Assembly (NCBI RefSeq): GCF_000264055.1 | Contig: NZ_AJXL01000034.1 | Span: 1-36,255, forward strand | DNA length: 36,255 bases | Direction of reading: 5' to 3' | DNA from: Flavobacterium sp. ACAM 123 | Lineage (GTDB): Bacteria > Bacteroidota > Bacteroidia > Flavobacteriales > Flavobacteriaceae | Part shown: positions 31,228 to 36,255 of the stretch, in pieces | Layout: every line of letters begins with the position of its first letter | How positions within the stretch are numbered: the stretch's first letter is position 1 | Position numbers and translations under genes: made by a program | The notes under the pieces: model-generated | What the model was told of the DNA's origin: nothing | Databases searched by the model: none | The model's input: only the letters and a program-made list of their open reading frames with translations

Positions 31228-32295
31228 TTAAGATTTATAATCCTTAAAAGCTTTAAGAATTAATTCATTTTCAACAGATTGATTAATTTTTATCTTACCT
31301 ATACCCTCTATTAGTGCAAATTGTACGGTACCGTATTCATTTTTTTTGTCGTGAATAAGTAATTCAAGTATCGGTTCAATGTCATTTTCAACAAACACGA
31401 TATCATCAAAAATGGATTTTATAGTTGTTTTGATTTGAAGATACTCGGTTGTACTTATCAATTCTTTATCTAAAGAGATATAGCTTTCTAAAATCATACC
31501 CACTGCAATTGCTTCGCCGTGTAATAGGGTCGTTTTATTTATATTCTCAAGAAAATAACTTTCAATCGCATGACCTAATGTATGACCAAAGTTCAATGAT
31601 TTACGTATGTTTTGTTCCGTCGGGTCTTGAGTAACTATTTCATTTTTTATGACCACAGATTGGTATATTAATTCATCGAAATCCGCAAAATCAATAGTCG
31701 TTAAGTCAAGGAATTGCTCCCAGTAGGTTTTGTCGTATATTAAACCGTGCTTTAGCATTTCTGCTAGACCACTGCGCATTTCGTTTTGTGGAAGCGACTC
31801 AAGATATTGCGTATCTACGATTACCATCACCGGCAGGTTAAAAACACCTATTTGATTTTTTAAATTACCTAAATCAACCCCGTTTTTCCCACCTACAGAA
31901 GCGTCTACCATAGAAAGCAGGGTGGTAGGGATATTGATAAAGTCAATACCTCGCTTGAATGTTGATGCAACAAAACCACCTAAATCAGTGACAACCCCTC
32001 CTCCAAGATTTATAACAAGACTTTTTCTATCTGCACCAAGTTCTGTTAAAACATTCCAAATTTGGACGCAAGTCTCAATAGTTTTATTTTCTTCACCCGC
32101 TTCAAATTCAATAATTTCTATCGTAAGCTCTGTTTCTACATAAGGCAGAAACGTTGGCAAACACAATTCATTAGTATTGCTATCCACTATGATAAATACC
32201 TTAGAGTACTTAGTTGAATTTAGGTGAAGGTTTAAAGCATTATACCCTTTTTCATTAAAGTATATCGGATAATTGTTGGCTTGAATCGTTTGCAT
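31228..32295 (-). CDS. aroB: 3-dehydroquinate synthase
   Basis: Second step of the shikimate pathway, converting DAHP to 3-dehydroquinate with NAD+ and a divalent metal; cytosolic. It is 355 residues, the usual length. Motifs are the glycine-rich LVINLGGGVVTDLGGFVAS (about 93-111), the PTTLLSMVDASVGGKNGVD signature, RSGLAEMLKHG, and the metal-binding histidines in NFGHTLGHAIE and LLHGEAIAVG. It is a single gene in the minus orientation with a -7 box just upstream (32318-32325). Confidence 0.96.
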   Translation of the reverse strand: MQTIQANNYPIYFNEKGYNALNLHLNSTKYSKVFIIVDSNTNELCLPTFLPYVETELTIEIIEFEAGEENKTIETCVQIWNVLTELGADRKSLVINLGGGVVTDLGGFVASTFKRGIDFINIPTTLLSMVDASVGGKNGVDLGNLKNQIGVFNLPVMVIVDTQYLESLPQNEMRSGLAEMLKHGLIYDKTYWEQFLDLTTIDFADFDELIYQSVVIKNEIVTQDPTEQNIRKSLNFGHTLGHAIESYFLENINKTTLLHGEAIAVGMILESYISLDKELISTTEYLQIKTTIKSIFDDIVFVENDIEPILELLIHDKKNEYGTVQFALIEGIGKIKINQSVENELILKAFKDYKS

Positions 32296-32317
32296 CTTAT
32301 TTAATTAAATGAGAGTG

Positions 32318-32325
32318 CAAAAATA
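32318..32325 (-). promoter_or_regulatory. Probable -7 box of aroB
   Basis: Minus-strand TATTTTTG, a full match to TAnnTTTG, 22 bases before the aroB start. A TTTG lies 24 bases upstream, slightly wider than usual. Confidence 0.45.
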
Positions 32326-32877
32326 AGGTATTTTTTACTAGATACTAACCAAAAAATCACTCCTATTTTCCATCTGGATATAACAATTAGTGAAAATATT
32401 TTTTGAGTACGAGAGTTGGCTTTTAATTATCTAATGGGGTTATTTAGTATTTAATTTTAATTTAGATTTAAAATTTCTGCTGCGTTTTCATAATTATTAT
32501 TTTTCGTGAGGTTTTTATATTAAAACAACTTTTATTTTTTCTAATAAGAGAATGAGCATTGTTCAATTTAAATTATTGAACCTTGGTTTTTAGATAACAA
32601 TTTGTTCGTGGACTAATTTTAAACCAATTGTAAGATCTTTAATTACAAATATAAAGAAATCCTACTAACCGCGGTACAAAGATTAAATGTCAACCACAAT
32701 TGTTTTGAGGAAGCAGCCATAAGTACGATTTTTCGACGAAAATTCATAAGCCAGAGATTATTTGTATGGAAATCGAAAACATAGTTACCTTCGTCTCCTG
32801 TAAAACAGGCATTTAACAGTCAATTATTAAATTTATATTAAATAGTAAAATATGAGATTTAATCCATAGGTTTTTTT

Positions 32878-32885
32878 TATTTTTG
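32878..32885 (+). promoter_or_regulatory. Probable -7 box of the proline dehydrogenase gene
   Basis: TATTTTTG matches TAnnTTTG and lies 27 bases before the start codon. No clear TTG is seen at -33. Confidence 0.4.
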
Positions 32886-32912
32886 TAACACACAAGCTAT
32901 AATAATAACGAA

Positions 32913-34094
32913 ATGAGCAACATGGAAAAAATATTCAACAATACAGAAGTGGCCTTTGCATTAAAAAGCGATACAGAACTTGATAGAGCTTATTTTCTTT
33001 TTAAAATGATTTCCATCGAGCCATTAGTTAAAATCGGGTCGGCGGTTACTAATTTCGCACTGAATATTAATCTTCCGGTGGAGGGGTTGATACGTGCCAC
33101 TGTTTTTGATCATTTTTGTGGAGGTATAAATGTGAAAGATTGTCTCTCTGTTGTTGATAAAATGCATACCAAAAGAGTTTCTGCGGTATTGGATTATTCA
33201 GTAGAAGGAAAAGAGGACGAACATCAGTTTGACGCTGCATTAGAGATGACTTTAAAAACTATAGATTTTGCAAAAGAACGTCAATCAATACCTTTTGCTG
33301 TTTTCAAACCAACCGGTTTTGGGCGTTTCGAATTGTATGAAAAATTAGGAGAAAAACAAAAGTTAACAACAAAAGAGCAAGAAGAATGGGATAAAGTTGT
33401 GGCTCGTTTTGATTTGGTTTGCAGCGAAGCCCTTAAAAAAAATGTAGCATTACTTATTGACGGAGAAGAGAGCTGGATGCAAGATGCAGCTGACGAGTTA
33501 GTTACTAATATGATGCGCAAATACAATAAAGAAAAGCCAATTGTTTTCAATACCTTGCAAATGTATCGGTGGGATCGTATGGATTATTTAAAAAGGCTAC
33601 ACGAACAGGCAAAGAAAGAAGGCTTTTTTATTGGAATGAAGTTAGTTCGTGGCGCTTACATGGAGAAAGAAAATGCTCGGGCTAAAGAGAAAGGGTATCC
33701 GACACCAATTTGTGCATCAAAGGACGCCACAGACGCTAATTATGATGATGCAGTGGATTATATGATTGACCATCTAGACAGTATGTCTCTTTTTCTAGGT
33801 ACTCATAATGAAGAAAGCACTTATAATTTAATTGACCACATGAAGTCAAAAGGAATAGATACGGAGGATGATAGAATATGGCTCGGTCAATTATACGGTA
33901 TGAGTGATAATATCAGTTATAACCTAGCTGATCATAATTATAATGTTGCAAAATACTTACCTTTTGGCCCTGTAAAAGATGTTATGCCGTACTTGATTCG
34001 TCGTGCAGAAGAAAACACGTCAGTAGCTGGACAAACCAGTCGTGAGTTAGATTTGATAAAGGCAGAGCAAAAAAGAAGAAAACAGAACGACTAG
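32913..34094 (+). CDS. Proline dehydrogenase (monofunctional)
   Basis: FAD-dependent oxidation of proline to pyrroline-5-carboxylate, feeding electrons to quinone; peripheral to the inner membrane. The 393-residue protein has only the PRODH barrel and no P5C dehydrogenase domain. Signatures are FIGMKLVRGAYMEKENARAK in the middle, FLGTHNEES, and the C-terminal substrate motif RRAEENTSVAGQTSREL. Two starts are possible, at 32913 (MSNMEK) or three codons later. The length and the insert between residues 105 and 170 recall eukaryotic-type PRODH of Bacteroidota. Stand-alone unit with its own terminator. Confidence 0.94.
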   Translation: MSNMEKIFNNTEVAFALKSDTELDRAYFLFKMISIEPLVKIGSAVTNFALNINLPVEGLIRATVFDHFCGGINVKDCLSVVDKMHTKRVSAVLDYSVEGKEDEHQFDAALEMTLKTIDFAKERQSIPFAVFKPTGFGRFELYEKLGEKQKLTTKEQEEWDKVVARFDLVCSEALKKNVALLIDGEESWMQDAADELVTNMMRKYNKEKPIVFNTLQMYRWDRMDYLKRLHEQAKKEGFFIGMKLVRGAYMEKENARAKEKGYPTPICASKDATDANYDDAVDYMIDHLDSMSLFLGTHNEESTYNLIDHMKSKGIDTEDDRIWLGQLYGMSDNISYNLADHNYNVAKYLPFGPVKDVMPYLIRRAEENTSVAGQTSRELDLIKAEQKRRKQND

Positions 34095-34137
34095 TTCTAT
34101 TTGAATGAAATTTCCTGAAATATATTTTACAGCAAAG

Positions 34138-34173
34138 AAAAAACTCCAATCATTACGATTGGAGTTTTTTTAT
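34138..34173. terminator. Bidirectional terminator between proline dehydrogenase and ABC exporter
   Basis: AAACTCCAATC (34141-34151) and GATTGGAGTTT (34157-34167) form a perfect 11-bp stem with a 5-nt loop, followed by T residues on the plus strand and preceded by A residues. Confidence 0.88.
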
Positions 34174-34189
34174 TACACTTATTTTTATT

Positions 34190-35977
34190 TTAAGAATTAC
34201 TGAATTGTAAATTACTTAAATTTTTATATTTTCCATTTTCTAAAGTCATTAGTTCTTGATGCGTACCTTGTTCTGTTATTTCGCCATTGTCAAGAACTAA
34301 TATTTGGTCGGCACTACGAATTGTAGAAAGGCGGTGAGCAATAATGATACTCGTTCTTCCTTGCATCAAAATTTCTAAAGCTTCCTGTACTAATCTTTCA
34401 CTTTCACTGTCTAGTGAAGACGTAGCTTCATCGAGAATCAATATACTTGGATTTTTAAGTAGCGCTCTGGCAATGGCAATGCGCTGTCTTTGACCTCCAG
34501 AGAGTTTAATTCCTCTTTCTCCCACAATAGTTTCAAATTTTTCAGGAAATCCTTCGATAAAGTTAAAGGCGTTTGCTTGTTTGGCAGCCATAAGAATCTC
34601 TTCCTCTGTAGCATCTGGTTTTCCGTAAGCGATATTTTCTTTAATGGTTCCACCAAATAAAATTACATCCTGCGGAACTATACTCATATTACCACGAAGG
34701 TTTTCTAACTCAAAATCATAAATATTTTTTCCGTCTATTAATATTTCACCTGAATCAATATCATAAAAGCGTAATAATAATGACGCAATAGTTGACTTAC
34801 CAGTTCCGCTAGGACCAACAATGGCGATTTTTTGACCAAAATTTGCGGTAAAATTTACGTCTTTCAATACTTTAATCTCTTTTCTTGATGGATAGCTAAA
34901 AGCAACATTTTTAAAAGTGACATTTCCTCTTATTTTTTCAAGCGAAGCAGTATTTTTCTCTGAGTTGATTTTTTCTGGAGTTTCCTCCAATAATTCAAAG
35001 ACACGCTCGGTGGCTCCAATTGCTTTTTGGATTTGAGCATATAATTCGGCTATTCCTCCAAAAGAAGCACCTACAAACGTCGAATACAACACAAATGAAA
35101 TCAATTGCCCTACACTCATTTCTCCACTGATGCTCAATCGAACACCAAACCAAACGACAGCTACGATCGCTCCAAAAAGGCAAAATATAATAAAGGAAGC
35201 AAAATAACCTCTATATTTCCCTCCTTTGATGGCTAGTTTTACTACTTCTTTTATTTTTCCGTCGTAACGTGCTATTTCGTACCATTCATTGGCAAAAGCC
35301 TTAACGATGCTAATTCCCTGCATTGTTTCTTCAACGATGACCTGGCTTTCCGCTACCTGATCCTGAACGCTTTTTGAAAATTTGCGAATGAACCGACCAA
35401 AGATGACTGCTGCTACGGCAACTAATGGAACAACTGATAACATCAATAAAGTTAATTTGATACTTTCGGTTGCTAACAGTGCCACCCCGCCCACGATTAA
35501 AATCAGCTGTCTTAAGAATTCAGCGATAGTAGAAGTTAAAGTATCTTGAATCTGCGTAATATCTGAACTGATTCTACTGTTTAATTCACCAACCCGCTTT
35601 TGCGAAAAGAAAGACATGGGCAACTTAACTAAGTTACTGTATAATGACAGTCTAAGGTTGGCCAAAGTATGTTCCGTGAAGTCGATAAATAAGGATAATC
35701 TAAAAAATGAAAAAATAGATTGCATAAAAAGAATGCCAATCAGCATTAAAGCAATATTATTGGCATCAGAATAACTTTTATTCTTCACGCTGTCAATTAA
35801 CATTCCCATCAATTTTGGGAAAGCCAAAGCTGTAGCGCCTGTAAGTAGTAAAAAAACTAATCCTACATAAAACTTCCATCGGTGATTGTCTGCATATTTG
35901 AATATAAGAGTTGCTTTGTTGAGAGAACTTGCAGTAATTTTTGATTTTGGTAAATCATTTTCTTTGAACCTTGCCAT
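34190..35977 (-). CDS. ABC exporter, fused permease and ATPase (MsbA/LmrA-type)
   Basis: Inner-membrane half-transporter that works as a homodimer; substrate unknown (lipid, drug or peptide). I take the ATG at 35977 (MARFKENDLPKS, 595 aa) because the upstream ATG at 35998 overlaps the -7 box at 35996-36003. Six membrane helices occupy about residues 35-305. The nucleotide-binding domain follows, with Walker A VGPSGTGKST near residue 388, signature KLSGGQRQRIAIA, Walker B ILILDEATSSLD and the switch-histidine IIIAHRLSTIR. Single gene with its own promoter and a shared terminator. Confidence 0.93.
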   Translation of the reverse strand: MARFKENDLPKSKITASSLNKATLIFKYADNHRWKFYVGLVFLLLTGATALAFPKLMGMLIDSVKNKSYSDANNIALMLIGILFMQSIFSFFRLSLFIDFTEHTLANLRLSLYSNLVKLPMSFFSQKRVGELNSRISSDITQIQDTLTSTIAEFLRQLILIVGGVALLATESIKLTLLMLSVVPLVAVAAVIFGRFIRKFSKSVQDQVAESQVIVEETMQGISIVKAFANEWYEIARYDGKIKEVVKLAIKGGKYRGYFASFIIFCLFGAIVAVVWFGVRLSISGEMSVGQLISFVLYSTFVGASFGGIAELYAQIQKAIGATERVFELLEETPEKINSEKNTASLEKIRGNVTFKNVAFSYPSRKEIKVLKDVNFTANFGQKIAIVGPSGTGKSTIASLLLRFYDIDSGEILIDGKNIYDFELENLRGNMSIVPQDVILFGGTIKENIAYGKPDATEEEILMAAKQANAFNFIEGFPEKFETIVGERGIKLSGGQRQRIAIARALLKNPSILILDEATSSLDSESERLVQEALEILMQGRTSIIIAHRLSTIRSADQILVLDNGEITEQGTHQELMTLENGKYKNLSNLQFSNS

Positions 35978-35995
35978 TATTTGCTGTTTATAATG

Positions 35996-36026
35996 CAAAT
36001 ATAATACTATAGTGATTCATTACAAA
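35996..36026 (-). promoter_or_regulatory. Promoter of the ABC exporter gene
   Basis: On the minus strand, TTTG (36023-36026) and TATATTTG (35996-36003) are 19 bases apart, a full consensus match. It decides the start codon at 35977 over that at 35998. Confidence 0.7.
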
Positions 36027-36119
36027 AAAATAGTGGTCATGGTTATTTATATTAACGCGCTGTCAGTGAGTACGAAAGGGATTAGGGCTAAATTATTATT
36101 AATTTATTTTTATATTTTG

Positions 36120-36150
36120 CTTGTAAATATAAATTCTAAACGTATCTTCG
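36120..36150 (+). promoter_or_regulatory. Promoter of tRNA-Val
   Basis: CTTG (36120-36123) and TATCTTCG (36143-36150) are 19 bases apart. The -7 box has one mismatch to TAnnTTTG and lies 12 bases before the mature tRNA. Confidence 0.6.
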
Positions 36151-36162
36151 CACCCAGGATTA

Positions 36163-36237
36163 GGGCAATTAGCTCAGCTGGTTCAGAGCACCTCGTTTAC
36201 ACCGAGGGGGTCGGGGGTTCGAACCCCTCATTGCCCA
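36163..36237 (+). tRNA. tRNA-Val (anticodon TAC)
   Basis: Full cloverleaf: the acceptor stem GGGCAAT (36163-36169) pairs with ATTGCCC (36230-36236), with discriminator A. The D arm is AGCTCAGCTGGTTCAGAGC. The anticodon stem CCTCG/CGAGG holds the loop TTTACAC, giving anticodon TAC. The T arm has the TTCGAAC loop. The 3' CCA is not encoded (ACAA follows). 75 nt. Confidence 0.96.
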
Positions 36238-36255
36238 CAAAAAGACTAATAACGC

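Larger units (their letters stand above)
32296..32912. other. 617-bp divergent intergenic region between aroB and proline dehydrogenase
   Basis: Both ends carry promoter boxes: minus-strand TATTTTTG at 32318-32325 for aroB and plus-strand TATTTTTG at 32878-32885 for the proline dehydrogenase gene. The middle is AT-rich with one imperfect palindrome near 32730-32748 (GATTTTTCGACGAAAATTC). I found no coding frame or RNA family in it. It is longer than other divergent gaps in this window. Confidence 0.4.

Noticed and set aside
35978..35998. Upstream ATG of the ABC exporter
   Set aside because: It overlaps a consensus -7 box, so it would lie before the transcription start.
1..36255. CRISPR arrays, prophage modules or antiphage systems
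   Set aside because: No regularly spaced repeats, cas genes, integrase, capsid or tail genes were seen; the XRE regulator stands without phage neighbours.

Overview
The window reads as chromosome of a Flavobacterium-like member of the Bacteroidota. Supporting signs are the AT-rich sequence, very A-rich translation starts with little Shine-Dalgarno, and repeated promoter boxes of the Bacteroidota form TTG-N19..21-TAnnTTTG (clearest before rnpB, the XRE regulator, the araC-type gene, the ABC exporter and tRNA-Val). The gene set (dnaX, DUF3822-rsmD, RecD-like helicase, kdsB, ppc, recQ, arginine decarboxylase, aroB, proline dehydrogenase) points the same way. Coordinates are 1-based and most assignments rest on motifs read by eye.

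Layout. 1-5800: the 5' part of dnaX (minus), a tandem family of about 99-residue proteins (two intact copies and one broken by a single stop), rnpB, a ketopantoate reductase, and a translationally coupled DUF3822-rsmD pair in which DUF3822 is frameshifted at an 8-base homopolymer. 5815-8910: a RecD-like helicase whose Walker A segment is split from the rest by another homopolymer frameshift, an acyltransferase-3 membrane protein, the decayed remnant of a YoeB/Txe-type toxin, and a 137-bp degenerate copy of the 5' end of kdsB. 8908-15048 (minus): an AraC-type regulator, 6-phospho-3-hexuloisomerase, 3-hexulose-6-phosphate synthase, 6-phosphogluconate dehydrogenase, glucose-6-phosphate dehydrogenase and 6-phosphogluconolactonase. 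15049-16776 holds gene debris, including a broken IS200-type transposase. 16777-21605: complete kdsB, a K+ channel, a spermidine-synthase-like methyltransferase, a PlsC-like acyltransferase, and an XRE regulator divergent from an M14 metallopeptidase with an array of repeated operator dyads between them. 21684-28463: an Lrp regulator, ppc, DinB, a deoxyinosine glycosylase, recQ and an acidic-tailed protein. 28473-36255: a deoxyhypusine-synthase-like gene beside arginine decarboxylase, aroB, proline dehydrogenase, an ABC exporter and tRNA-Val(TAC).

The most notable system is the 8.9-15.0 kb cassette. Together with phosphoglucose isomerase encoded elsewhere, its five enzymes make a closed dissimilatory ribulose monophosphate cycle: formaldehyde plus ribulose 5-phosphate is fixed to hexulose 6-phosphate, isomerised to fructose 6-phosphate, then oxidised through glucose 6-phosphate and 6-phosphogluconate back to ribulose 5-phosphate, giving CO2 and NADPH. 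It lies exactly between a truncated kdsB 5' end and the complete kdsB, which suggests it arrived as an insertion or through a duplication at kdsB. Several genes carry single-base frameshifts at 8-base A/T runs. They may be sequencing errors, real decay or slippage, and the sequence alone does not decide.
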